This document shows, in pieces, positions 1-8,962 of a DNA stretch of 64,000 nucleotides. Source of the DNA: Thereva unica. Taxonomy: Eukaryota; Arthropoda; Insecta; Diptera; Therevidae. The notes under the pieces were generated by a model that did not search any database, was not told the origin of the DNA, and saw only the letters and a list, made by a program, of their open reading frames with translations. Location: NCBI GenBank assembly GCA_949987705.1, contig OX465281.1:179504516-179568515 (forward strand), written 5' to 3'. The translations under genes were made by a program, and so were the position numbers. Positions within the stretch are counted from its first letter, which is position 1. Each line of letters starts with the position of its first letter.

Positions 1-2498
1 TCAGCAGAGAATGCAATGCGATGTATTCGCCACCGGAGGAGGATTGTGTACAGATCATCTTGTTGAACGGGTCCGTTTAGAAGGATTGTGTTGAGTGCTA
101 AACCATTGCTTGTTGGTGAAGATGCATTGAATACAACGCGAAGCTTGGTTGTAGTGCTATCTTCCTTTAAAACCGCGTGATGAGGTAAATAGCAGCTTGG
201 ATATTCTTCGTTGGTGTTGATGGGTTCCATGTGTTCAAGTGTTAGATATTCCTTGAGGCAATCATCATATTGTAATTTAAGCTCAGGATTTTTGCGTAGT
301 CGATTTTCGGATTGGTGGAGACGGGAGAGAGCTGTGTGTCGAGAGGTTCCTAAAGATGTGGGGTTGTCCGATAGCGGAAGTTCAACTTCGTACCGTCCAT
401 CAGGTCTGCGGTTGTGAGTTCGTGAAAAGTGTTCTTCACACAGTTGTTCCTCCTTCGTGAGCGGTTGTTCTATGGCGACTTCTTCCAATTCCCAAAACCT
501 TTTCATCTGGTCGTGTAGATCTGACATAACATGGAAACTGTTCACAGTGTTGGACGATATTGGTTCTGCTACCCTTCCTGACAAAATCCATCCTAGAGCT
601 GTTTTTTGAGCGACAGGAGATCCATTTCTCGTAAGTATGAGGTCTTCCATTATGATTTGCCCGTGAATGTCTGCCACAATCAGTATGTCGATTTTTGCGG
701 GATGATAGTAGTGAGGATCTGCTAATCGTAATTGGCTAATGTGATCCCAATCTCTTTTACAGATTGCGCTAGTTGGAAGAAAGTTGGTCACATTTTTCAT
801 TACCAGCGCAGATACATTCACTGAGAAATCATCTTCGTAGTGTGGTCGAATAGTGAATTCTACTTGAGCGTTGACATATCCCACTCTTGCCAGGCCGACT
901 CCGTTTACATCAGCTCGAATCGTTCTCTTTTTCAAATTCAACTTCTGCACAACGGATTCTGTTACTATTGATACTTGAGATCCTTGATCAATCAATGCCC
1001 GAGCTATCAATTCTCTTCCTGCGGTGGATCGCAGCCTTACCAGTGCTGTAGGCAACAAGACGTGATGATTTGGAGTATTCCCTCCTGCCATTGTTGAATT
1101 GAGACTACATACTGGTGATGAGTTGAGATTTGGATAACTTGATAGCTCCGATTGCGGTCCTGAGGCCGACTGTGGCCTAGTAGAGGTTGTGGCTAAGGAC
1201 TGAGTGTGAACTTCGTGGGTAGTCGTCAGTGGTTGATTCGGATGAGCCGTTGGCGCGGTGTTCAGGCTTCTGTCTTCGTTCCACCGATGCAGCAACGAAT
1301 GATGATTTTGATGACAAATGTTACACTTGTGTTTGCTAGGACACTGTGCCACTAAGTGGCCATGGCCTAAGCAGTTTAGGCATAGCCCCTTGGTTTTGAC
1401 AGCATCCAACTTCTGTGAAACCGAAAGGCCAATAAATTTTTGGCATTGTCGAATACTATGATTGCTTCGACAGTAGTTGCAGGTTGGGGCATTTGTTGCA
1501 TGAAATGCCTGAGGCGTAGTCCTTGGTCTTGTAGTAAACCCTCTGTAAGACCTATTTGGTGGTGACATCTTCTGCGCGACGGCTTCCAAGGTCCTGAAGC
1601 GGCCCTCCATAAACTCTCTGAGTGTACCCCATGATGGTATTGTTGTCTCCTTGCTGATGCTTTGTTCCCACAAATGATGGGTGTCTGGTGGGAATTTCTG
1701 GACTATGGTGTAGATGATTACAGCGTCCCAGCTTTCGACTTTGATTCCAAGATTGTATAGCGCTTGTAAGCACTCGGTGGTCACATCCATTAAGCTTTTA
1801 ATCCCCTGGGCTGACTCATTCGATATGGTGGGCTGTGAGAATAGAAGACTCAATTGCGAATTGACTAATACTCTCTTGTTGTCATATCGGTCCACGAGAA
1901 GCTTCCATGCTGGCTCGTAGTTGTCGTTGGTAACTTGGACTTGCCGTAGAAGACCCTCAGCTTCTCCACTTAAATGTAGTTTTAAGTATTGAAGCTTTTG
2001 TGCCCTTGACAAGTTTCGATTTTCGTGGATCAAGCTTATGAAGAGGTCGTGAAAGGTCGTCCATTTTCGGTAATCTCCCGAAAATTTCTCTAAAGAGATT
2101 TTTGGTAACTTGATGAAATGCTCCTTGTTGGGTAATGTCAATTTCTTGAAGCTTTCTGAAGCTTGTTGTTGAAGTTCTGGTTCCGGCGTAGGATATTCGT
2201 CCTCAAATCGAGTTTGTATAGCAGCGTAGTTTGTATAAAAGAATTCCTCCATGTCTGCGTACAAATCCTCGGTAAAATATGCGTGGGTTAGGTTTGGAGA
2301 ATCAGCCGGTTCCCGATGCTTGTCCATCAATATTTCAGTATGCGTTTTCTGAAATTTGCTGAACAATTCCTGGAAGTCATGGAGACGTTTCTTGTAGTAC
2401 GGAGGCGTTCCTCTCTCCTTACCATCCTTTTTGTAGTTGGAGATAAATTTCTCCAACATCTCCTTTTGAGCTAACTGCTTGTTCAGTGATCGCTCCAT
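1..2498 (-). CDS. BEL/Pao element BEL-1: Gag-Pol polyprotein, N-terminal part
   Basis: The frame is open for 832 codons from the ATG at 2498 to base 1, with no stop, so the 3' end lies outside the window. In order: a charged N-terminal region; a DUF1759-like Gag domain around residues 150-330 that closely matches the Gag of BEL-2 at 60086-64000; three CCHC-like zinc knuckles near residues 338, 373 and 390 (the second is CLNCLGHGHLVAQC); a DUF1758-type aspartic protease with ALIDQGSQ near residue 502; and the start of the reverse transcriptase (LRVVFNAS near residue 783). One long Gag-Pro-Pol frame is normal for BEL/Pao. The ATG was chosen because it opens just downstream of the PBS-like site and LTR. 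The uninterrupted frame suggests a young copy. Cytoplasmic particle assembly, reverse transcription and integration are inferred from the family. Confidence 0.9.
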   Translation of the reverse strand, partial: MERSLNKQLAQKEMLEKFISNYKKDGKERGTPPYYKKRLHDFQELFSKFQKTHTEILMDKHREPADSPNLTHAYFTEDLYADMEEFFYTNYAAIQTRFEDEYPTPEPELQQQASESFKKLTLPNKEHFIKLPKISLEKFSGDYRKWTTFHDLFISLIHENRNLSRAQKLQYLKLHLSGEAEGLLRQVQVTNDNYEPAWKLLVDRYDNKRVLVNSQLSLLFSQPTISNESAQGIKSLMDVTTECLQALYNLGIKVESWDAVIIYTIVQKFPPDTHHLWEQSISKETTIPSWGTLREFMEGRFRTLEAVAQKMSPPNRSYRGFTTRPRTTPQAFHATNAPTCNYCRSNHSIRQCQKFIGLSVSQKLDAVKTKGLCLNCLGHGHLVAQCPSKHKCNICHQNHHSLLHRWNEDRSLNTAPTAHPNQPLTTTHEVHTQSLATTSTRPQSASGPQSELSSYPNLNSSPVCSLNSTMAGGNTPNHHVLLPTALVRLRSTAGRELIARALIDQGSQVSIVTESVVQKLNLKKRTIRADVNGVGLARVGYVNAQVEFTIRPHYEDDFSVNVSALVMKNVTNFLPTSAICKRDWDHISQLRLADPHYYHPAKIDILIVADIHGQIIMEDLILTRNGSPVAQKTALGWILSGRVAEPISSNTVNSFHVMSDLHDQMKRFWELEEVAIEQPLTKEEQLCEEHFSRTHNRRPDGRYEVELPLSDNPTSLGTSRHTALSRLHQSENRLRKNPELKLQYDDCLKEYLTLEHMEPINTNEEYPSCYLPHHAVLKEDSTTTKLRVVFNASSPTSNGLALNTILLNGPVQQDDLYTILLRWRIHRIAFSA

Positions 2499-2555
2499 GA
2501 TGTTCCGTCTACCTGATTTATTAAAATTTAATTTTTCTAAAAGTCACGCTGTACC

Positions 2556-2573
2556 ATCCGGCTCGAAGGACCA
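2556..2573 (-). promoter_or_regulatory. Candidate tRNA primer-binding site of BEL-1
   Basis: On the minus strand TGGTCCTTCGAGCCGGAT starts four bases after the LTR ends in ...CCCATTCA. It begins with TGG, the complement of a tRNA CCA end, and stands where a BEL primer-binding site should be. This position ties the LTR at 2577-3461 to BEL-1 rather than to the gypsy-type sequence on its other side. The tRNA was not identified. Confidence 0.55.
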
Positions 2574-2576
2574 AAA

Positions 2577-3461
2577 TGAATGGGCTTTTATGCCTATTCG
2601 GAAAACTCAGTGGATGGTAACACCGTCAGCTTTTAGAAAAACAAATTTCAAATTGCTACTTCAAATTTTTCTTTATTTTCAATTCAACCTTAAATCTACT
2701 AAATCCAAATTATAATTCTTATATCAATTCAATTAAAAATCCAACTTTTACTTCAATTGCAATAATTAAATAATATTTTGAATACTTTGTAATTTAATCG
2801 TTCGAATTTGACTCGCACGCGATCCTCTTGGCGCTGTGAATCGTGATCCCACGTTGATGTTGGTTTCGGTGTGAATCTTCGCTAAGTGTTGTTTTTGGGT
2901 GAGGAAAAATGGTTTTCTTTTCAAATTTCTGGATTGGGAAGTTACATGAACTCGTCTCGTAACATGTAATCTGGGAAGGAATTCACATAAACTCGACACG
3001 TTTAATGTGACCAATAATTACATCAACTCGGCTCGTTGAATGTAATGGGTTTGGGATCACTAGCTTTATGCTGAAATTCTCCGTGCTCGACTCGCTTCGG
3101 AGATCAAAAGTGATCTGAATTTTTGCATCACCTTGCTGTGATATTTATTTTGGTGCAGACAATAGATGTTGGTGGGGAACTTCGGAACCTATCCGTCCAT
3201 CATGGATTTGGTGTATGTATGGGTGAGCTACTGAGAACTGTCACTCTGGAGACTGTGGCGGCTGTGGAGGTAAGATTTGTTATTTGTTTTTTCTTTATAT
3301 TTATATTTAATTGATTTATTTTTGTATCTTTTTTAGATGTTGGGAGAAGCTGCGGAAAATATGGAACAAGGCGTGGTCTGATGGAAGGATTTAGGGTTGT
3401 CAGGTGAGTAGTTTTATTTGGAATTATTTTCTTTGTGGCAATTTTTTGTTTACATTTTTCA
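2577..3461 (-). repeat. 5' LTR of BEL-1
   Basis: This 885-bp LTR (TG...CA) is closely similar to 6232-10087 once the transposon there is removed, and more distantly to the BEL-2 LTR at 47056-50207. On the minus strand it begins TGAAAAATG and ends CCCATTCA next to the PBS-like site. It contains four serial hairpins (2942-2969, 2983-3010, 3018-3045, 3079-3102) and two plus-strand GT-AG intron-like segments (3270-3336 and 3404-3462, the last G just outside the LTR). It abuts E1 pol directly at 3463. The outer edge is set by comparison with the second copy, which diverges at the same base. Confidence 0.75.
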
Positions 3462-3462
3462 G

Positions 3463-3721
3463 GAGTGGACAAACTGAGCCAAATTTAATGTTCCCAAAAT
3501 ATACAATTCCGCCTATGTCGAAAGTAGTAGTAAAACTACCAGTTGATATAAAAGATGGAAATATCTATTGCAGAAGTATTGAAGTATCCCCCAATTTATT
3601 CATCTTAGAAGGACTCTACCTATCTAAGCAATGGTACAGCCTGATGGAGATAGTTAACGAATCCGAAGCCGAACAAACATTGTTGGTAGAACAACCTCTT
3701 GAAGTTATGTATGTCCCTTAA
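3463..3721 (+). pseudogene. E1 errantivirus-like pol: protease-to-RT linker
   Basis: About 85 codons resemble the region between protease and reverse transcriptase in Ty3/Gypsy elements, with IPPMSKVVVKLPVDIKDG near the start. No gag and no protease DTG/DSG site precede it, because BEL-1 LTR sequence begins immediately upstream. A stop at 3719-3721 and a shift to another frame separate it from the RT that follows. It is a fragment of a genome-resident retroelement without an intact Pol. Confidence 0.7.
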
Positions 3722-4385
3722 TTCAAAAGATTATATAGAACTCAATCATTCTAGTGTAGAAAGCGAATATGTCATGGAAGATACCGACATAAACATAAGG
3801 AAATTGCTTAGAATTTCACATTTAAACACCGAAGAAAAAAGGAAACTTGTGCAAGTATGCAGAAATTTTGAAGACGTTTTCCTTAAAGATGGTGACACGT
3901 TAACGTTCACTAATAAAATAAAACACTGCATCAAAACCAATGATGATGTTCCCATTTATACTAAGTCTTATCGTTACCCTTACGTACACAAGACCGAGGT
4001 ACGAAGGCAAATAGAAGATCTTTTTGAGCAAGCCGTTATCCGCCCCAGTTACTCCCCATGGGGCTCTCCCGTGTGGATAGTTCCGAAAAAACTCGATGCC
4101 AGCGGAAAACAAAAATGGCGAATGGTAATTGATTACCGGAAGCTAAATGAAAAGACCGTTGATGATAAATATCCGTTACCCTATATTACAGAAATATTGG
4201 ATAAACTGGATAAATGCTTATATTTCACCACCTTAGATCTCGCTAGTGGGTTTCATCAGATAGAAATGAACCCAGAAGATATCCCAAAGACTGGATTCAC
4301 AGTCGAAGGAGGGCACTATGAATACGTAAGAATGCCCTTCGGACTCAAAAACGCACCTGCCAACGCGTTATGGATAGTGTTCTGA
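3721..4385 (+). pseudogene. E1 errantivirus-like pol: N-terminal half of reverse transcriptase
   Basis: The frame carries classic Ty3/Gypsy RT blocks: SPWGSPVWIVPKK, WRMVIDYRKLN, FTTLDLASGFHQIEM (first catalytic Asp) and [10 protein letters not shown]. It then runs into a stop because a few bases (apparently eight) are missing around 4368, just before the YLDD half, which continues in another frame from 4370. The RT would synthesise proviral DNA from RNA inside particles. The break means this copy cannot make a continuous RT. Confidence 0.85.
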
Positions 4386-5356
4386 AAGAACTTATAGGGA
4401 AAATTTGCTTAGTATATCTTGATGATATAATCATCTTTTCTACGTCATTGCAAGAACACCTTGAAAATTTGTCAGCAGTCTTTCGCAAGCTAAGAGAAGC
4501 CAATTTCAAAGTTCAACTGGACAAATGCGAATTTCTCCAAAAGGAAATCGCATTCCTTGGGCACATAGTAACTACAAAAGGTGTAAAGCCTAATCCCCAA
4601 AAAATTGAGGCTATAAGAAACTTCCCAATCCCTAAGACTCCAAAGGAGATAAAGTCATTTCTAGGACTCCTTGGATACTATAGGAAGTTTATCAAAGACT
4701 TCGCCCAACTTACAAAACCGCTAACCGAATGTTTAAAAAAGGGTAAGAAAATAGATCTAAACGATCGCTACAGAAAAGCATTTCAATTATGCAGGGAACT
4801 TCTTATGAACGACCCCATCCTGCAATATCCTGATTTTGCCAAGCCCTTTATTTTAACCACCGACGCCAGCAATTATGCGATCGGCGCCGTTCTATCGCAA
4901 GGCACAATCGGCAGCGACAGACCCATATGTTACGCCAGTAGAACCTTGACAAGTTCAGAAATCAACTACTCTACCATAGAGAAAGAACTGCTTGCCATTG
5001 TGTGGTCAACAAAATACTTCCGCCCATATTTATTTGGACGTAAATTTACCATGGTCACAGATCACAAGCCTCTTCTCTGGCTTATGAACCTCAAAGAGCC
5101 AAACTCCAAGCTGGTAATATGGAGGCTCAAACTTGAAGAATACGATTATAATATCGTATATAAAAAGGGCACAGCGAATTCCAATGCAGACGCCTTAAGT
5201 CGCATTAAATTAGAAAATGAAAATATTGAGGTAAATATGAATGAAGCTGAAAACCAACCAGGCACAAGTGTTGCTACAATCCATTCCGCCGAAGAAAACC
5301 TCAATGACGGCATTTATATATCCGAAAGCCCCTCAATGAATTTAACATTCAACTGA
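4370..5356 (+). pseudogene. E1 errantivirus-like pol: RT C-terminal half and RNase H
   Basis: The segment begins near the RT palm and contains [10 protein letters not shown] (catalytic YLDD), the [14 protein letters not shown] and [12 protein letters not shown] connection blocks, and an RNase H domain with [33 protein letters not shown] and NADALSRI. These are the expected Ty3/Gypsy positions. It ends in a stop at 5356 before the integrase, which starts in a new frame. It is part of the same broken pol as its neighbours; intact expression is unlikely. Confidence 0.87.
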
Positions 5357-5358
5357 TT

Positions 5359-6231
5359 TTGGAGAAATCCATCAAGAGACCCCCCATTTCTCTTCACACA
5401 CTTTTTAGGAATAAACAACGTCGTACAGTTCATTTACCCGAATACTCGGAACAAATTATCATAAGCATTTTCAAAAAATACCTTCCCTGTAATAAAGTCA
5501 CTGCAGTGCCTACCGATGATAATACCTTCAAACTCGTTCAAGATGTATACTCGAAATATTTTTCAAGAAATAAAAGTTTCAAATTACTACGATGTACGGA
5601 ATTGGTTGAAGACGTCATCGAAGAGGATCGACAAGATCAAATAATCTCTGATTATCATTCTCAAAGCAACCATAGAGGCATTAATGAATCTCTGCTACAC
5701 CTCAAGAGACAATATTATTTTCCGCTAATGAAACAGCGGATAACAAAAATAATAAATAATTGTGAGAAGTGCCCCACATTGAAATATGATAGGAACCCAC
5801 CTAAAATCATATACGTAATTCCAGAAACGCTTATTAAACCGTTAGATATATTACATATAGACATATATAGTATTAATAAAAAACAAGTTTTAACAATATT
5901 AGACAAGTTCTCCAAATTTGCATCCGCATATACGGTCCCCGCTAGAACCAGTGTAACGATGGTACAAGCCCTTCAACATTATATAAGCCTTCACGGCATT
6001 CCTCGTAAAATCGTCTCCGACCAAGGGTCAGAATTTACTTCCACCCTCTTTGCAGATTTTTGCAAACAGTATAAAATCCATCATCATATAACCTCATTCC
6101 AACAAACAAGCAGTAATGGACCGGTAGAACGTTTCCATTCTACTTTAACTGAAATTTATAGAATAATACGCGACCAAAACCAAAAGAGGCCTTATAAATG
6201 GGTTAGGTAGTATTATAAAATGTATTACCGG
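5359..6231 (+). pseudogene. E1 errantivirus-like pol: integrase, truncated in the catalytic core
   Basis: An HHCC zinc-binding module (HSQSNHRG ... NNCEKCPTLKY) is followed by a DDE core with LHIDIYS (first Asp), VSDQGSEFTS (second Asp) and PVERFHS (Glu). The frame stops at 6210 shortly after the Glu, and recognisable sequence ends at 6231, where BEL LTR sequence starts. The C-terminal DNA-binding part that gypsy integrases normally carry, and the N-terminal part of env, are absent from the region between here and 10088. Confidence 0.85.
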
Positions 6232-6348
6232 TGAATAGGCCCCCACTCACGGTCAAACAAACCTTCAAACATGCGGCCAACTTCGAAGAAATTTGACATT
6301 TTGTAATAGTGTGCGCGTGTAAAATACAAATTTTCGAAGTTGGTCGCT

Positions 6349-6390
6349 GTTTGAAGAAAATATTCGTCCGGTTTAATATTTTCTTCAAAC
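6349..6390. repeat. Subterminal perfect hairpin of the Harbinger element
   Basis: Arms of 16 bp (6349-6364 and 6375-6390, GTTTGAAGAAAATATT and its complement) enclose a 10-base spacer. The same CTTCAAAC word also begins an overlapping larger inverted repeat (6260-6285 against 6331-6356). Such subterminal palindromes are plausible transposase or ORF1-protein binding sites; that role is inferred. Confidence 0.6.
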
Positions 6391-6569
6391 CACCTTAAAT
6401 GTGTGCGTGAATTTGAAGGAATTTTTGGGTGTGTGCCATGTATCATGTAAAACATATGACAGTTCTTTTTGTTTACATTTATGTGATAAATGTTATGTCG
6501 TGATAAAGACTCGAATCGTGAATAAAGAGTTCTGTGATAAATTTTAAATAGCATAATAAGTTACAAATA

Positions 6570-8241
6570 ATGGGCGAAAAAGTGAAGCAATTACCACAAG
6601 AGGTGATGATCGAGTTTATAGAAATTTATAGAGCTAATCCATGTTTATGGCAAATAAAAAGCCAAGACTATTTAAATAAAGCAAAAAGAAGTGAAGCTCA
6701 CGAACAATTGATAAAAGTAGTGAAACCTCACTATCCTGAGGTCACTAAGGATTACATTCTAAAAAAAATAAATAGTTTGAGGACTGCATTTAGAAGAGAA
6801 CTAAAAAAGATTAATGACAGCAAAAGATCCGGCAGAGGAGAAGAGGATGTTTATAGAAGTAGTTTGTGGTACTTCGAACTTCTTTTATTTACCACGGACC
6901 AGGAGATCCCTAGACCCAGTAGGAGCAATTTACAGAAAGATAAAGAAAATATGCTGGTGTACGAAGTAAGTAAAAAAATTGTTTTTTTTTTTATATTTTA
7001 TTTTAATAAAAACCAAACATTTATAACTAATTCACTATAATTATTGTCCAACCATTTCATTTTGCCAAGGTACAGATCCTTCTGGGGAATTGAAATATTC
7101 CATATACTTTTCTCTGCTGACCTTAGCAGAACATACAGGGTTTTTGTTTAAAGTTGTTTGAAGGTTTGCTGTGCAAGTTTGTGTGCCCCTCCATGCTCCT
7201 TCATTCATTTTTCCCGCTGTGATATCTTCAGTATCGATCATTTTGGTTGTCATGTATGTTCTTGAAGACTGCCTTCTTAGAAAATTATGAAGTACACAAG
7301 CTGCCATCACCGCATAATCCACATGTTCTAAAGATATGTTAATACAGGAGTGAAAAATCCGAAATGTAGAAACAAGGATTCCAAACGCGTTTTCCGAAAC
7401 ATTTCTTGCTCGCGATAACCTGTAATTGAATATCCTTTCTTTCTTGCTTAAATTCTTCTGTGGGTACGGCTTTAGAAGATTAGCATGAAGAGCAAAGGCT
7501 TCATCTCCTATAAAAGCAAAGTTTAAGTTTTTTATGTTGTCTTCTGGCAGCGGTATATTTAACGTGCCGTTTTTTAATCGGTCATATAATGTCGTTTTCT
7601 CAATAACACCACCATCTGAGACCCGTCCATTTGTACCAACGTCGATAAAAATGAATTCATAATTTGCATTGACTAATGCCAATAGCACAATGCTGTAAAA
7701 ACCTTTATAGTTGTAGTAGAAGGCGCCTGAGTTTGGTGGTTTTTTTATCCGAATATGTTTGCCGTCAAAAGCTCCTCCACAGTTTGGGAAATTCCATCTT
7801 GCGTGAAAGTCGCGACTAATTATCATCCAATCCTCTTTACTCGTTGGAAACTATAATAAAAAAAAAATAATTTACAAGTTTCAATAAATATGTTTTAATG
7901 ATTAACTTTTTTCTTTACAGCACTATAGTGACGACGATATAATTGAATATATTGATCCAGCAATGGAAATTACAGAAAGTGATTCTACTGGTGTGACTGA
8001 TCCACCATTAAAAAAAAAACGGAGGCTGAACAAAAAAAAGGACGAAATGTTGGAGAAAGCATTCGTAACCTTGAATAAAGAAGAGGATGAGTTTGATGCA
8101 ATTGGAATTGTGATTGCAGCAAAACTAAGGAAATTAGCCAACAGCAATGATAGGCAGCGTATTCACGCTGAATTCCTTATCAACAAGACTTTGGCCAAAG
8201 CGGAATTGGGTGTGCTTACGGAAAATTTTGACATTAGGTGA
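6570..8241 (+). CDS. Harbinger ORF1: MADF/BESS-type DNA-binding protein (two exons)
   Basis: Exon 1 is 6570-6965 and exon 2 is 7921-8241, joined across a 955-nt intron (GTAAGT donor at 6966, CTTTACAG acceptor ending at 7920). The frame is preserved and gives 238 residues. Residues about 10-110 form a MADF domain (FIEIYRANPCLWQ ... SLWYFELLLF). A basic stretch (KKKRRLNKKK) and a BESS-like C-terminal segment (FDAIGIVIAAKLRKLA) follow. In PIF/Harbinger elements this protein helps the transposase enter the nucleus and bind the ends. Reading straight through the donor gives a low-complexity tail, which argues for splicing. The transposase second exon lies inside this intron on the other strand. 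Confidence 0.8.
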
Positions 8242-8962
8242 AGCAACTCGACAAGTGATACTTTTTTTTGATACATTATTTTATTTATTAACGGAACTGA
8301 TTTTTATTTTATTTTTGAATGAGCTAATTTTTTATTTTATTTATTGATGAATTGATTTTTATTTTTTTTTTAATAACTGAACTGATTTTTTATTTTATTT
8401 ATATAATATGTAAGGAATTGATTTTTTGAATTTATGTTTTAGAATTTAAGCGAAAGATATGCAATATTTACAAATTGTTTGTTAATTTAACTCAATGAAA
8501 TGTTAATAAATTTATTTCCAAAAACCTACTTACTTTCAAATATTCTCCTTTTAATGCATCGTAAATAATTTTGCAAGTTTCAGGAACTATTCTCCCTAAT
8601 GATTGTGCTGAAATAGCGGCAGAAAATTTTAATTCCTCAAATGTTCGTCCAGTGGCTAGCCAATTAAGGGTGGCTATAAGCCTTTCTTTTGCCGGTATGG
8701 ACTGTCTCATGTTGGTATCCATTTTAGTTAACTTATGTTCCACTTTCTGAAGAAGCAAATTAAAAGCATCTTCAGTCATCCTTAAATAATTCCTAAAATC
8801 TTCAGGATTATTTGTTGCCAATTCCTTTAACAGGGGCATATGGCTGAAACGATCGCGCTCTGCCAGCCAATTCTTCATCCAATATTTTCTTGCTTCCATT
8901 TTTTTTATGGATTGCATTATTATTACAGCAGCTGCAACTTTTTTCTTTCTTCGGGTAAACAT
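7041..8962 (-). CDS. Harbinger DDE transposase (two exons)
   Basis: Exon 1 is 8962-8534 (143 codons) and exon 2 is 7850-7041 (269 codons plus stop). They are separated by a 683-nt intron (GTAAGTAGG donor, TTATTATAG acceptor) and join in phase to give about 412 residues, normal for the family. Exon 1 carries the helical N-terminal region (RMTEDAFNLLLQKVEHKL, LNWLATGRTFEEL). Exon 2 carries the DDE_Tnp_4 nuclease: GAFDGKHI (first Asp), GRVSDGGV, FIGDEAFAL, and LSRARNVSENAFG (Glu). The enzyme would cut and reinsert the element at three-base targets in the nucleus. No stops or frameshifts are seen. The intron contains exon 2 of the opposite-strand MADF gene. Confidence 0.85.

Noticed and set aside
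1552..1920. Open frames of 68-73 codons in other frames of the left edge
   Set aside because: They overlap the continuous BEL-1 Gag-Pol frame in other frames and have no domain.
2577..3461. First read as the plus-strand 5' LTR and leader of the gypsy-type element E1
   Set aside because: The PBS-like site and BEL gag abut it on the minus strand, the related copy at 47056-50207 starts after a BEL polypurine tract, and E1 has a different LTR (AGTTATG...) at 11343.
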